A DNA stretch of 37,480 bases from Amphibacillus sediminis NBRC 103570 (GTDB taxonomy: Bacteria; Bacillota; Bacilli; Bacillales; Amphibacillaceae). This document shows, piece by piece, positions 16,342-24,922 of the stretch; position 1 is the first letter of the stretch; each line of letters begins with the position of its first letter. A program made the translations under genes and the position numbers. The notes under the pieces are model-generated. The model was not told the DNA's origin. It did not search any database and saw only the letters and a list, made by a program, of their open reading frames with translations. The stretch covers positions 1 to 37,480 of the forward strand of contig NZ_BCQW01000028.1 in assembly GCF_001552275.1 (NCBI RefSeq), given 5' to 3'.

Positions 16342-16884
16342 CTATCCATTAATAACATACTCAAACCAGAGCGTTCTAATCTGCTGTGAAAAAACAGGGG
16401 TTTGCTCGATTATAAAAGCGGCAATACTTGAACGATCCAAAGCTGATTGTACCTGTGCGATAGGCAATAGTGATGCTACGTATAGAATAACAAATAGGAC
16501 AAGATATTGCTCTAAAAAGCCAAATACTGCACCTAGCACGCGATTAACTGTACTCAACAATGGTAATTCGGCGACAAAATCAAGCATTGAACTGATAATA
16601 CTTAGGATCACTTTCGTACCAAAAAACAATACCGCAAATGAAATCATATTATAATAAGCATTCTCTAATGGTAAAGCATCAGTAAAGAACGCCCATTGGT
16701 CACTTGCTATTCGTGGATAAGGCACGAAAACCTCCAGATGTCCAGCTAAACGATCGTAAAAATTCACCGCCACTAAAAAGGCAACAAAAAAGCTAATGAA
16801 ATGGAAAATCTGTAAAATCAATCCTCGTTTTAATCCTCGGAAAACTCCTAATACAAGTAAAATCAATAAAATAATATCAATCAT
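16342..16884 (-). CDS. yshB: CvpA family membrane protein
   Basis: A 180-residue integral membrane protein with four or so hydrophobic helices and the family pattern of an N-terminal D-I-I-L-L-I-L-L-V-L-G-V-F-R-G-L-K-R-G-L. CvpA was first linked to colicin V production in E. coli, and in other bacteria to envelope homeostasis; the molecular function is unclear. Its ATG overlaps the end of zapA by 8 bases, indicating translational coupling. The zapA-cvpA-polX-mutS2 order is conserved in Bacillus. Confidence 0.9.
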   Translation of the reverse strand: MIDIILLILLVLGVFRGLKRGLILQIFHFISFFVAFLVAVNFYDRLAGHLEVFVPYPRIASDQWAFFTDALPLENAYYNMISFAVLFFGTKVILSIISSMLDFVAELPLLSTVNRVLGAVFGFLEQYLVLFVILYVASLLPIAQVQSALDRSSIAAFIIEQTPVFSQQIRTLWFEYVING

Positions 16885-17152
16885 AGTCTTGTTGGTCCTC
16901 TTTCTCTTTATGTTTTTTTAATAGGGCATTATATTTCTCTTCAAGCTTCATATAATCATTTACTGCGTTAACAGCCGTTAATACCGCTAACTTTGTAGTA
17001 TCCAAACTTTTATTCATTTGGTAGATCTCGCGCATCTTTTCATCGACAATACTTGCCACCATTCGGAGCTGATGGATATTTTCTTCACCGATTATCGTAT
17101 AAGATCTTCCATATATGTTAACGGTTGAACGTGTTTTTTTTGATTGGGTCAC
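16877..17152 (-). CDS. zapA: Cell division protein ZapA
   Basis: A 91-residue protein from GTG 17152, which has GAGGGGGG 7 bases upstream; the ATG at 17173 lies upstream of that site and is unlikely. The N-terminal globular part (V-N-I-Y-G-R-S-Y-T-I, H-Q-L-R-M-V-A-S-I-V-D) and the C-terminal coiled coil (about 45-91) match ZapA. It binds FtsZ and bundles Z-ring protofilaments at midcell. It is the first gene of the zapA-cvpA-polX-mutS2 cluster. Confidence 0.94.
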   Translation of the reverse strand: MTQSKKTRSTVNIYGRSYTIIGEENIHQLRMVASIVDEKMREIYQMNKSLDTTKLAVLTAVNAVNDYMKLEEKYNALLKKHKEKEDQQDYD

Positions 17153-17173
17153 ACAAATTCCCCCCTCTATCAA

Positions 17174-17500
17174 ATCTCTAATAATTATCTTAACATGAAC
17201 AAGTTGATTTAGGAACTATTCTATTAACAAGATATTCATTTTTGTTCGATTTCGTTCGCTTAATCTTTGGTGATTATAAATAGACGTTGCTAAATGACAT
17301 TATACCGCTCTTTTCGCAATTTTTGATTAAGGTTGTTATAGGTGTTTTGCTTTGATTAGGCAGTGACAAAACAACACATTACCAAGGTGTTTTATAATAG
17401 CTAGCTTTACTTATGAGCAACCCAGTGAATGGATACCATAACCGTCTACTTAATTAATTGAAGAAGGAATTTGTTATTTGATGCAGAAATATAAAGTGAA
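17174..17500. other. Intergenic region left of HEARO copy 3
   Basis: About 325 AT-rich bases upstream of zapA. The zapA promoter must lie here; no -35/-10 pair stands out. No coding frame or strong hairpin was seen. Confidence 0.4.
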
Positions 17501-17735
17501 ACTTCGTTCAGTGGGGGGGCAACGAATAGGATGTGCTCGTGCAGACGTTGCGACACGATGTCGCAAACTTAGTCCTCTCTCCCTAACTGAACGTTAGTTG
17601 AACCAATCGGGCCGTTACTGGCTGTTGAATCTCCCACCTAGACATGACATGTTCCCTTATTTCTTGAAGGGGGAGGCTTACAAAAGCCCTTCGATGGGGC
17701 GAGTAATCGCAGCCCCAGCCAGTTACATTGCGATA
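17501..17735 (+). ncRNA. HEARO-like mobile structured RNA, copy 3
   Basis: It starts directly after GTGA (17497-17500). It carries the full set of blocks: CGTTCAGTGGGG and CTGAACG stem arms, GCAGACGTTGCGACACGA, GTTAGTTGAACCAATCGGG, ACTGGCTGTTG, GGCTTACAAAAGCC, GGGGCGAGTAATCGCAGCCCC and CCAGCCAGTTACATTG. A few bases are missing in the variable linker. It lies between the divergent zapA and rnhC genes. An open frame running through its 3' half into 17849 is treated separately as doubtful. Confidence 0.66.
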
Positions 17736-17880
17736 AACCAGCTTGGTCATTATGAGGATTTATCTGCTAATGACTTGGATCATCTTATCGTTTTACTCAA
17801 GAATCTCAAAAATAAAAAACAAATCATTCATCACGCTTTTAAACGATAACCCTTTAAAGGTTATAGCAACTATTCTGTGC

Positions 17881-17886
17881 TATACT
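17881..17886 (+). promoter_or_regulatory. Extended -10 element upstream of rnhC
   Basis: TGCTATACT ends at 17886, 32 bases before the rnhC start. No good -35 is visible, so promoter strength is uncertain. Confidence 0.4.
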
Positions 17887-17918
17887 AATATTATTATTTT
17901 ATCTATAAAGGAGTGCCT

Positions 17919-18860
17919 ATGGGTCAAATTGTATTGAACGTACCAGATCAAATTGTTAAGGAAATGAAGCAAGCCTACCAGTCCTATTTAAAACCCTCAC
18001 CTCCTGGGGCGATTTTTTCGGCAAAGGTAAATGCGATTACGATTACAGGTTATAAATCAGGAAAAGTCCTGTTTCAAGGCGGTAATCCTGAGTTTGAAGC
18101 AACTAAATGGGAGAAACATATGGTTGAACCTGGAGATGGCACTGGAACCAAAAACGCCTCTAAGCTGACACACAATTATTATCCTGATCAAGCATTGCTC
18201 AGTCAGTCGATTATTGGTTCCGATGAAGCTGGAACTGGCGATTACTTCGGTCCGATTACAGTAGCAGCTGTATATGCTGAAGCAAAGCAAATCGACTTAT
18301 TGAAGGAGCTTGGTGTAAGGGACTCGAAGAACTTAACGGATCAATCGATTCAACAAATAGCCAAGCAAATGCTCTTGCTCAATTTACCTTATTCGCTTGT
18401 CGTATTACATAATCCTAAATACAACCAGCTCCAACAACAAGGCTGGACACAAGGTAAAATGAAAGCCTTGCTCCATCATACAGCGATTAGCCATGTGTTA
18501 GATAAGCTTGGAACAACTAAGCCAGCCGGCATAGTCATTGACCAGTTTTGTCAACCAGAAGTCTATCTTAGACACTTAAAATCAGAAAATAAACAACTCC
18601 CAGAGCAAACCTATTTTATGACAAAGGCTGAGAGTCATAGTATTGCAGTAGCAGCAGCCTCTATTCTTGCCCGTGCTCGATTTGTGCAAGAGATGGCTCG
18701 TTTATCTAAGCAGGTTGGTTTTGAACTACCAAAGGGGGCCTCAGCAAAGGTAGATCAGGTCGCTGCTCGGCTGATTAAGCAGCATGGGATGGTCAAACTC
18801 AAGGAATTTGCTAAGCTACACTTTGCTAACACAACTAAAGCTAGAAATTATTTAAACTAA
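17919..18860 (+). CDS. rnhC: Ribonuclease HIII
   Basis: A 313-residue protein from ATG 17919, preceded by AAGGAG with 5-base spacing; the in-frame GTG at 17913 overlaps that site. The N-terminal TBP-like substrate-binding domain (about 1-85) is followed by the RNase H fold with D-E-A-G-T-G-D-Y-F-G-P (Asp-Glu metal ligands), V-R-D-S-K-N-L and V-I-D-Q-F. RNase HIII removes RNA from RNA-DNA hybrids, including R-loops and Okazaki primers. It is the only gene in the core part of this stretch transcribed on the + strand, and is convergent with pheT across a shared terminator. Confidence 0.96.
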   Translation: MGQIVLNVPDQIVKEMKQAYQSYLKPSPPGAIFSAKVNAITITGYKSGKVLFQGGNPEFEATKWEKHMVEPGDGTGTKNASKLTHNYYPDQALLSQSIIGSDEAGTGDYFGPITVAAVYAEAKQIDLLKELGVRDSKNLTDQSIQQIAKQMLLLNLPYSLVVLHNPKYNQLQQQGWTQGKMKALLHHTAISHVLDKLGTTKPAGIVIDQFCQPEVYLRHLKSENKQLPEQTYFMTKAESHSIAVAAASILARARFVQEMARLSKQVGFELPKGASAKVDQVAARLIKQHGMVKLKEFAKLHFANTTKARNYLN

Positions 18861-18872
18861 TGAAATTTAGTT

Positions 18873-19031
18873 AATCAAATACGCCTTGACGTATTTGTGT
18901 CCAGATTGATACATTTCCGCTGATATTGAACTCATTCAGCCGGAGTACTTGAACACCACTGATTGGAAGTTAGATAGTCTTTTATCTCATTACTTATAGA
19001 AGTGGAAAACTTCTAGTGAATCAAGTTAAAA
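18873..19031 (+). repeat. Second dispersed repeat family (R2), copy A
   Basis: It begins AATCAAATACG with the hairpin AAATACG-CCTTGA-CGTATTT (18878-18897), then TGTCCAGATTG, TTCATTCAGCC-like and CTTATAGAAG-like blocks, and ends near TGAATCAAGTTAAAA. The same ordered blocks occur at 22636-22990 and, inverted, at 27861-28057. No protein is encoded. Subterminal hairpins are also found at the ends of IS200/IS605-type elements, but no named family is claimed. This copy is the most divergent. Confidence 0.5.
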
Positions 19032-19092
19032 TAGGGCAATCCTGATAGTCAAAACATCGCTTTATTTCCCTGCAAGCTGTCATTATAAACAG

Positions 19093-19125
19093 AAAAGAAG
19101 CATATTCGTCTGATATGCTTCTTTT
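19093..19125. terminator. Bidirectional terminator between rnhC and pheT
   Basis: AAAAGAAGCATAT and ATATGCTTCTTTT pair over 13 bp with a 7-base loop, with A/T runs at both ends, 16 bases from the pheT stop. Confidence 0.88.
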
Positions 19126-19140
19126 GCTTGATAACAGGTT

Positions 19141-21567
19141 CTATCCTCTTAGCTCTGCCTGATGTGTTTTTTCCACAGCAGTTAAAATAGCTTGATAAGA
19201 TGCTTCTACCTCTTCATCTTTCAAGGTCCGATCTGGATCAAAATAAACCAAATTAAACGCAAGTGATTTTTTCCCTTCTGGTAAGTGCTCCCCTTGATAA
19301 AGGTCAAAGACTTGAACCGATTTAAGTAACGCTCCTGCTGATTGCTTGATAGTTGTTTCAATTTCAGCAGCTGGGATCTGTTGGTCAACGACTAAGGCAA
19401 TATCCCGGGTCATCGTTGGATAGCGAGGTATCTTATTAAAGCTCGGCTCGACATGACAACAAGTAAAGAGATAGTCTAAGTCAAGGTCAAAAACATAGGT
19501 TTCCTTTAAATCAAACGCTTTTTGCAGCTGTGGATGAATTTGACCAATAAAACCAACAGGCAGCTTATTCAAATATAATTGAGCGGTTCGACCTGGATGC
19601 ATATGCGCTATTTCAGTTTGTTGATAGCTAACGTTAAAACCTAATCGGGCAAATAAACCTTCAAGAATACCTTTAACTAAGAAAAAGTCAACATCCTTTG
19701 CTTCTTGTTGCCAAGGATGAAGCAACCATTTTCCTGTTATCGCACCGGAAACACGAAGCTTCTCTTCTGGTTGTACACTAATTTGTTCCTCATTTGAAAC
19801 AAATACACTGCCCATTTCATAGTAGCCAAGATGGCTTTGCTTTCGAGCATGATTATAGGATAAGGTTGCCAATAATTCTGGCAGGATACTTAATCGTAAT
19901 GTGCTATGTTCTTCACTCATTGGCATGGACAAGCGAATAGGTACTTTTGCTTTTTCGGAAATTTCAGGGCTAACCAGCATCTCCGCTCTTTCCGCCGTAG
20001 TTAATGAATAAGTCAAAGCTTCTGATAATCCTGCACCCTCCAAGTATTGCTTGACATAACGTTTTAAAGCTTGACGCTTCGTTAAATGTCCTGCTTGCTG
20101 AGCGCCTTCAGGAAGCGTGTACGCTAACTTGTCATAGCCATAAATCCGCGCCACCTCTTCAAGGATATCTTCAAAAATAGCAATATCTTGACGACGTGTT
20201 GGAACTGTTATGGTAAAGAATTCACCTGATTGCTGATACTCAAAAGCCAATTTAGCTAAAATATTCGCAATCTCATCATTGCTTATTTTTGTCCCTAACC
20301 GGGCATTAATTCGACTAGTGGTAATCTCTACTTTACGCTCAGTGCGATCAAGCTGATCAAATTCAACCACACCTTCAAGAACGGTACCGTTCGCATATTG
20401 AGCAAGTAATTGTGCTGCTCTGAATCCAGCCCGCTTTACACGGTTAGGATCGACACCTTTTTCAAACCGAGTACTCGATTCACTACGCAGATTGTGATCC
20501 TTGATTGCCTTACGCACTCTCTTACCATCAAAATAAGCCGTTTCAAGCAATACGGTTTTGGTAGTTTCTGTGACCTCTGAATCTGCCCCTCCCATAACAC
20601 CTGCAATAGCAGTTGGTACAGAGCCGTTCGTAATGATGAGGTGCTCAGGGGTTAATGCTCTTGTTTCATCATCCAATGTCACGATTGTTTCGTTAGCTCG
20701 AGCCCGACGAACAACGACTTCCTTCGAACCGAATTTATCATAATCAAAGGCATGTAAAGGCTGGCCATATTCTAATAAGACATAATTCGTGATATCGACA
20801 ACATTATTAATCGGTCTTATCCCGGCAGCGATAAGATAATTACGTATCCATAATGGAGCAGGCCCTACTTCAATATCTTTAATAATCAATGCCCCATAGT
20901 AAGGATTGGATTCACGATCTTCTACCTTGACGCTAATATAGTCAGCAGCTTTTTCTGAACTTGTCTCTACTACTTCACTCGGCCACTTAACTTTTTGATT
21001 TAAGATCGCCCCAACTTCATAGGCCACACCGAGCATACTTAATGCATCTGAACGGTTCGGTGTTAAACCAAGCTCAAGAACTCGATCATCTAGATTGAGG
21101 TAGCCTGTCACTGGCTGACCGACCTCAACTTCCTCAGGAAAGACAAAGATGCCATCAGCTACTTCTTTAGGAATGTATGGTTCACTTAAACCTAGCTCCT
21201 GTAATGAGCAAATCATCCCATTTGATTCAACATCACGGAGCTTAACTGGTTTAATTTTAAAATTACCCGGCAATATAGCTCCAGGCTTGGCAACAGCAAC
21301 CTTTTGACCTGCTGCTACATTAGGTGCTCCACAGACAATTTGCAATGTTTCTGAGCCAACATCAACCTTGCATAAATTAAGCTTATCTGCATTCGGATGC
21401 TTTTCACAAGATTCCACATAACCGACTACAACATTAGAGCTCGGCTCTGCTATGTTCGTCACACCTTCGACTTCAATCCCTGTTTTTGTTATTTTATCTG
21501 CTAATTGTTCAGCTGTCTGATCAGCTAAATCGACATATTGTTTTAACCAATTTAAAGATACCAGCAT
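19141..21567 (-). CDS. pheT: Phenylalanyl-tRNA synthetase beta subunit
   Basis: An 808-residue protein, the normal bacterial length. It has an N-terminal OB-fold tRNA-binding domain (about 40-150: K-H-P-N-A-D-K-L, V-C-G-A-P-N), B3/B4 editing (about 210-380), B5 DNA-binding-like (about 400-470), a catalytic-like core and a C-terminal ferredoxin-fold anticodon-binding domain (Y-P-T-M-T-R-D-I-A-L-V-V). Two alpha and two beta chains form PheRS in the cytoplasm; the beta subunit carries editing and tRNA recognition. It starts 15 bases after pheS behind AAGGGGG, so the two are one operon under the T-box at 23220-23554. Confidence 0.97.
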   Translation of the reverse strand: MLVSLNWLKQYVDLADQTAEQLADKITKTGIEVEGVTNIAEPSSNVVVGYVESCEKHPNADKLNLCKVDVGSETLQIVCGAPNVAAGQKVAVAKPGAILPGNFKIKPVKLRDVESNGMICSLQELGLSEPYIPKEVADGIFVFPEEVEVGQPVTGYLNLDDRVLELGLTPNRSDALSMLGVAYEVGAILNQKVKWPSEVVETSSEKAADYISVKVEDRESNPYYGALIIKDIEVGPAPLWIRNYLIAAGIRPINNVVDITNYVLLEYGQPLHAFDYDKFGSKEVVVRRARANETIVTLDDETRALTPEHLIITNGSVPTAIAGVMGGADSEVTETTKTVLLETAYFDGKRVRKAIKDHNLRSESSTRFEKGVDPNRVKRAGFRAAQLLAQYANGTVLEGVVEFDQLDRTERKVEITTSRINARLGTKISNDEIANILAKLAFEYQQSGEFFTITVPTRRQDIAIFEDILEEVARIYGYDKLAYTLPEGAQQAGHLTKRQALKRYVKQYLEGAGLSEALTYSLTTAERAEMLVSPEISEKAKVPIRLSMPMSEEHSTLRLSILPELLATLSYNHARKQSHLGYYEMGSVFVSNEEQISVQPEEKLRVSGAITGKWLLHPWQQEAKDVDFFLVKGILEGLFARLGFNVSYQQTEIAHMHPGRTAQLYLNKLPVGFIGQIHPQLQKAFDLKETYVFDLDLDYLFTCCHVEPSFNKIPRYPTMTRDIALVVDQQIPAAEIETTIKQSAGALLKSVQVFDLYQGEHLPEGKKSLAFNLVYFDPDRTLKDEEVEASYQAILTAVEKTHQAELRG

Positions 21568-21582
21568 GTTCTTTCCCCCTTT

Positions 21583-22617
21583 TTATGCTTGATGGTATTG
21601 CTTTAAGAAACGGATATCATTTGTATAAAAATGACGAATATCATCGACACCATATTTCAACATAGCGATTCGTTCTGGCCCCATACCAAAGGCAAAACCA
21701 CTGTAGACCTCTGGATCATAGCCACCCATTCTTAATACTTCTGGGTGAACCATGCCACCACCTAAAATCTCGATCCAACCAGTTTGCTTACAAACGGAAC
21801 AACCTTTTCCATGACATAATTTACATGAGATATCGATCTCAACCGATGGTTCAGTAAATGGGAAAAAGCTAGGGCGAAAACGAATTTCACGTTCTTCACC
21901 AAAAAAGTGTTTAACAAATTGGTTTAGTACACCTTTGAGGTCACTCATGCGCACATTCTTATCAACATAAAGACCCTCTACCTGTGTAAATTGATGGGAA
22001 TGTGTTGCATCATCCGTATCGCGGCGATATACCTTTCCTGGACAGATCATTTTAATTGATTGGTTTCCTTTATATTCGTTCATCGTTCGAGCTTGAACAG
22101 GTGACGTTTGGGTTCGTAGTAATAACTCTTCTGTGATATAAAAGGAATCTTGGGTATCACGTGCCGGATGATCCTTAGGTAAATTTAGTGCCTCAAAATT
22201 ATAATAATCTGTCTCTACCTCTGGACCTTCGCGTACTTCAAACCCCATTCCAATAAACAAGTCCTCGATTTCTCTTACCACTGATGTTAATAGATGTGGG
22301 CCACCGACTGGAACTGGACGGCCAGGTAATGTTACATCAATGGTTTCAGCCTTTAGCTGTTGATCTAATACGGCTAATTCTAGCTTTGCTTTCTTTTGCT
22401 CAAGTTCAGTTGTAATCGCTGATCTAACTTTGTTTGCCAATTCCCCAATAACAGGGCGCTCTTCCGCAGAAAGCTTTCCCATTCCTCGTAATACTTCTGT
22501 TATCGGACCTTTTTTACCAAGAAAAGCAACACGGACCTTGTCCAGATCAGCTAATGTTTTCGCTTGTTCTACCTGATTTAGTGCCTCTTGCTCTAGTTCC
22601 TGTAATCTTTCTTTCAT
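21583..22617 (-). CDS. pheS: Phenylalanyl-tRNA synthetase alpha subunit
   Basis: A 344-residue protein, the standard length. An N-terminal coiled-coil arm (about 1-85) reaches out to tRNA. The class II catalytic core follows, with motif 2 ([20 protein letters not shown]) and motif 3 ([13 protein letters not shown]). A Cys-rich insert [12 protein letters not shown] resembles a zinc knuckle, as in many Firmicutes. It charges tRNA-Phe together with PheT. AAGGAGG lies 9 bases before ATG 22617. Unusually, about 600 bases of repeats separate it from its T-box terminator. Confidence 0.97.
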   Translation of the reverse strand: MKERLQELEQEALNQVEQAKTLADLDKVRVAFLGKKGPITEVLRGMGKLSAEERPVIGELANKVRSAITTELEQKKAKLELAVLDQQLKAETIDVTLPGRPVPVGGPHLLTSVVREIEDLFIGMGFEVREGPEVETDYYNFEALNLPKDHPARDTQDSFYITEELLLRTQTSPVQARTMNEYKGNQSIKMICPGKVYRRDTDDATHSHQFTQVEGLYVDKNVRMSDLKGVLNQFVKHFFGEEREIRFRPSFFPFTEPSVEIDISCKLCHGKGCSVCKQTGWIEILGGGMVHPEVLRMGGYDPEVYSGFAFGMGPERIAMLKYGVDDIRHFYTNDIRFLKQYHQA

Positions 22618-22635
22618 TTTTCTTCAACCTCCTTA

Positions 22636-22990
22636 AATCAAATCTGCATTGGCGTATTTGCGCCCGAATTGTATCAAGCGAAGCTCGATAAAGTAAAACT
22701 TCATTCAGTGGGGTTCCGACGCATAGAATGTGCTTGGGCAGACGTTGCGAACTTAGTCAGCTTCCTCCATCCCTCACTGAACGTTAGTTGAACCAATCGG
22801 GCCGTTACTGGCTGTTGGATCTCCCACTTAGACACGACGTGTTCCCTTGTTTCTTGAAGGTGGAGTCTTATAGCCAGTTACACTGCGGTAAATTTCCACT
22901 GAAAATCTGTCTGAACCCCCACTGAATGAATACAAACAGACATTCATCTCTCCACTTATAGAAGCGGGAGACTAGTGCTGAATGTTAAAA
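22636..22990 (+). repeat. R2 repeat family, copy B, interrupted by HEARO copy 4
   Basis: The left part (22636-22692) reads AATCAAATC, GGCGTATTTGCGCCC, then the hairpin TATCAAGC-GAA-GCTCGATA. The right part (22893-22990) continues AATTTCCACTGAAAATCTG, AACCCCCACTGAATGAA, CATTCATCTCTCC and CTTATAGAAGCGGGAGACT. Joining the two parts restores the order GCT-GATAAATTTCC seen in copy C, so HEARO copy 4 inserted into an existing R2. The repeat begins directly upstream of the pheS ribosome site. Confidence 0.6.
22697..22892 (+). ncRNA. HEARO-like mobile structured RNA, copy 4 (internally deleted)
   Basis: Preceded by GTAA rather than GTGA (22693-22696). It keeps CATTCAGTGGGG / CACTGAACG, GTTAGTTGAACCAATCGGG, CTGGCTGTTGGATCTCCC and AGCCAGTTACACTGCGGTAAA. 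It lacks two segments present in the others: the GACACGACGTCGC region and the block from CAAAAGCCC to GCAGCCCC. The missing parts form helices in the other copies, so this one is probably inactive. It is antisense to the pheST transcript. Confidence 0.6.
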
Positions 22991-23010
22991 CAATTAACTT
23001 GTGATGTGAC

Positions 23011-23172
23011 CATAAGAACAAAAGCGCAGAGCGCCCGCTTAAAAACGTAGCGACTGGAGCGAATCAACTGAGATAAAGGAATCACGATGAGCTTGCGAAC
23101 CGATGATGACTTATCGTGAGGCGATTCGTGATGTCGCCTAGTTTTTGGCGCTCGAAACTGGTCGCTAAACAG
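23011..23172. repeat. Palindromic interspersed element (R3) in the pheST leader
   Basis: AAAAGCGCAGAGCGCC at the left and GGCGCTCG at the right can pair (AGCGCC with GGCGCT). Inner partners include AGCGAC with GTCGCT, and GAATCACGATGAG with internal ATCGTGA/CACGAT motifs. It resembles the AAAGCGC-type extragenic repeats common in Bacillaceae genomes as I remember them. One copy only in this window, so the family call is not proven here. Confidence 0.45.
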
Positions 23173-23219
23173 GTTGCCTACATGTTATCCACTTCGAAAA
23201 ATTTATCATTTCCTAGACA

Positions 23220-23554
23220 GTAAAAAAGCCTCTATCCCAGAAAAGGGACGAGACTTTTGATTCGCGCGGTACCACCCTTGTTGACAAAATCTGTTAACTT
23301 TGCCCACTTCATTTCATAACGGACTGTTGATCCGGAACGTTCTTACTTGCTTATCGGCAAGGTCCCAAACGCCTGCTCCAGAGTGAAGGTTCAGCTTTTT
23401 TACAATGCGCCTGCTTTCAGTCCATGACAGTGCGTCCCTGTAACATTGTCTTTTGAAACACGGCCAAACAAATGGCTATGTTTTAGGATGAGGTATCGAT
23501 CAAGATCATCCTAGAAAAAGCTTACTGACTCTTTCTTAGCTTTTCAATATTCTT
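23220..23554 (-). ncRNA. T-box leader of pheST (tRNA-Phe riboswitch)
   Basis: On the minus strand the T-box GGGTGGTACCGCG lies at 23265-23277, followed by the terminator hairpin AAAGTCTCGTCCC ... GGGATAGAGGC with TTTTTTA (23222-23258). Uncharged tRNA binds the leader and stabilises an antiterminator, letting pheST be transcribed when phenylalanine is short. A possible UUC specifier codon is at 23385-23387 (in ACCUUCACU). The leader starts about 8 bases after the promoter at 23561-23589. Downstream of the terminator about 600 bases of repeat DNA precede pheS, far longer than usual. Confidence 0.92.
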
Positions 23555-23560
23555 TGTTCT

Positions 23561-23589
23561 ATTATAGAAAAATTCAATTAAAGTTGCAA
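23561..23589 (-). promoter_or_regulatory. Promoter of the pheST T-box transcript
   Basis: Minus strand: TTGCAA (23584-23589), a 17-base spacer and TATAAT (23561-23566); the start is predicted near 23554. Confidence 0.75.
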
Positions 23590-23753
23590 CTCTTTCCCGC
23601 AATAATGCGATTTTTTTAGGCTGTAATCGAATGATTGTGTCCATTCGAGCACAAGGTAACGTTGTAGCTTTGGCGACATGCACGCTTTAGCGGCTAAAAA
23701 GCAACTAACTTAATCAAAAAATGGCATGCTGTGGTGCTATTTAGCCTTAGAAC

Positions 23754-24494
23754 TTACTTCTCAATTAAACGATAGATCAGAATACCGGTAGCAACACTGA
23801 CATTGAGCGATTCAGCCTGGCCATAGATAGGAATATGAACGCGATTATCCGCTTTACTTAATAAAGCTGGATCAACGCCACTCCCTTCATTACCGACAAT
23901 AAGCGCCATTTTTTCACGATGCTCGACTGTATGGATGGGGATAGCTTCATCTAAGGTTGAGGCTAGAACGGCCACGCCCTGCTGTTGGAGCACTGAAATT
24001 TGTTCAATAAGGTTAGCACTCATAATAGGTAGGTGAAAAAGTGAGCCCTGTGAGGAACGAATCACTTTATCGTTATAAAGATCTACTGTTCCCTCACCGA
24101 GGATAACTCCATCAAAACCTGCTGCATCAGCTGTTCGAATCATTGTTCCGACATTACCGGGATCTTGAATCGCATCTAGTAATAATAAACGATTATGCTT
24201 TTCAAATGGCATTTGCTTCATTTTTACAACTGCCATAATCCCTTGTGGTGATTTAGTATAAGCAAGATGCTGAAGGACATTTTCTGCCACATAAGTGACC
24301 GGAACACGCTCCCACCTTTGTGGAAGTTGAAAGTGCTCGCTAACAATTAAATCTGTTAGCTCCCAATCACTATTGAGCGCTTCTTCAACTAAGTGCTCCC
24401 CTTCAATCAAAAAAAGTTGCAGCTGGTCACGGTATTTTTTTATTTTAAGCTTTGCCCATGTTTTGATTGTTTCATTTTTTACTGATGTAATCAT
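23754..24494 (-). CDS. ysgA: TrmH/SpoU family RNA 2'-O-ribose methyltransferase
   Basis: About 246 residues from ATG 24494, which is nearer to the ribosome site AAAGGATGG than ATG 24503. The N-terminal substrate-binding domain (F-L-I-E-G-E-H-L-V-E-E-A) is followed by the SPOUT domain with the three family motifs: D-A-I-Q-D-P-G-N-V-G-T-M-I-R-T-A-D-A-A-G, L-I-V-G-N-E-G-S-G-V and I-P-I-Y-G-Q-A-E-S-L-N-V-S-V-A. The knotted fold binds S-adenosylmethionine. The B. subtilis orthologue YsgA occupies the same position, between pheST and sspI. The RNA target is probably 23S rRNA, but this cannot be read from the sequence. Confidence 0.93.
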   Translation of the reverse strand: MITSVKNETIKTWAKLKIKKYRDQLQLFLIEGEHLVEEALNSDWELTDLIVSEHFQLPQRWERVPVTYVAENVLQHLAYTKSPQGIMAVVKMKQMPFEKHNRLLLLDAIQDPGNVGTMIRTADAAGFDGVILGEGTVDLYNDKVIRSSQGSLFHLPIMSANLIEQISVLQQQGVAVLASTLDEAIPIHTVEHREKMALIVGNEGSGVDPALLSKADNRVHIPIYGQAESLNVSVATGILIYRLIEK

Positions 24495-24525
24495 GTTTTC
24501 CATCCTTTATAAACTATTCCTTCTT

Positions 24526-24555
24526 ATCATACATATTTAAGCTAATTTAGGTCAA
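24526..24555 (-). promoter_or_regulatory. Promoter of ysgA
   Basis: Minus strand: TTGACC (24550-24555), an 18-base spacer and TATGAT (24526-24531). The region is shared with the divergent sspI, for which a weak sigma-G-like pair (CATAC near 24528 and CAAACTAT at 24553-24560, + strand) may exist. Confidence 0.55.
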
Positions 24556-24593
24556 ACTATTTTTCAGTTAATATGATGAAATGAGGTGAAAAG

Positions 24594-24809
24594 ATGGATT
24601 TAAATTTAAGGAAAGCCATTTTAGCCAATGTGGCCAACAATAATCAATCTGAGCTAGAGGACACCATTGTTGACGCTATTCAAAGTGGAGAAGAAAAAAT
24701 GCTACCAGGGCTTGGGGTATTGTTTGAATTGATTTGGCAGCAATCTGATGAATCAGAGAAACATGATATGCTATCCTTACTAGAACAAGGGGTTCAACAA
24801 GGCGTATAA
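24594..24809 (+). CDS. sspI: Small acid-soluble spore protein SspI
   Basis: A 71-residue protein matching B. subtilis SspI in length and nearly in sequence: M-D-L-N-L-R-K-A at the start and [17 protein letters not shown] in the centre. SspI is a minor forespore protein made under sigma-G and found only in the dormant spore core. GAGGTGAAAAG precedes ATG 24594. It has its own terminator at 24822-24853. It confirms that the organism makes endospores. Confidence 0.96.
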   Translation: MDLNLRKAILANVANNNQSELEDTIVDAIQSGEEKMLPGLGVLFELIWQQSDESEKHDMLSLLEQGVQQGV

Positions 24810-24821
24810 GCAAAAAGAACT

Positions 24822-24853
24822 AGATGCTTTCGGTAAAATCGGAGCATCTTTTT
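24822..24853 (+). terminator. Terminator of sspI
   Basis: AGATGCT and AGCATCT form the stem, with a CGG/TCG-containing loop, followed by TTTTT. Confidence 0.8.
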
Positions 24854-24922
24854 CATATTGCTATTTAATCCCCTTTTCTTTACAATAGAATTAATAGAAT
24901 TTGTACGGTGAGGGGGAATCGC

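Noticed and set aside
17598-17849. Plus-strand 83-codon frame covering the 3' half of HEARO copy 3
   Set aside because: Its first half is the structured RNA element, whose other copies do not keep this frame open; there is no ribosome site. Only the tail is noted as a finding.
24528-24560. Possible sigma-G promoter for sspI
   Set aside because: The boxes are weak and overlap the ysgA promoter; expected from biology but not convincing enough to list separately.
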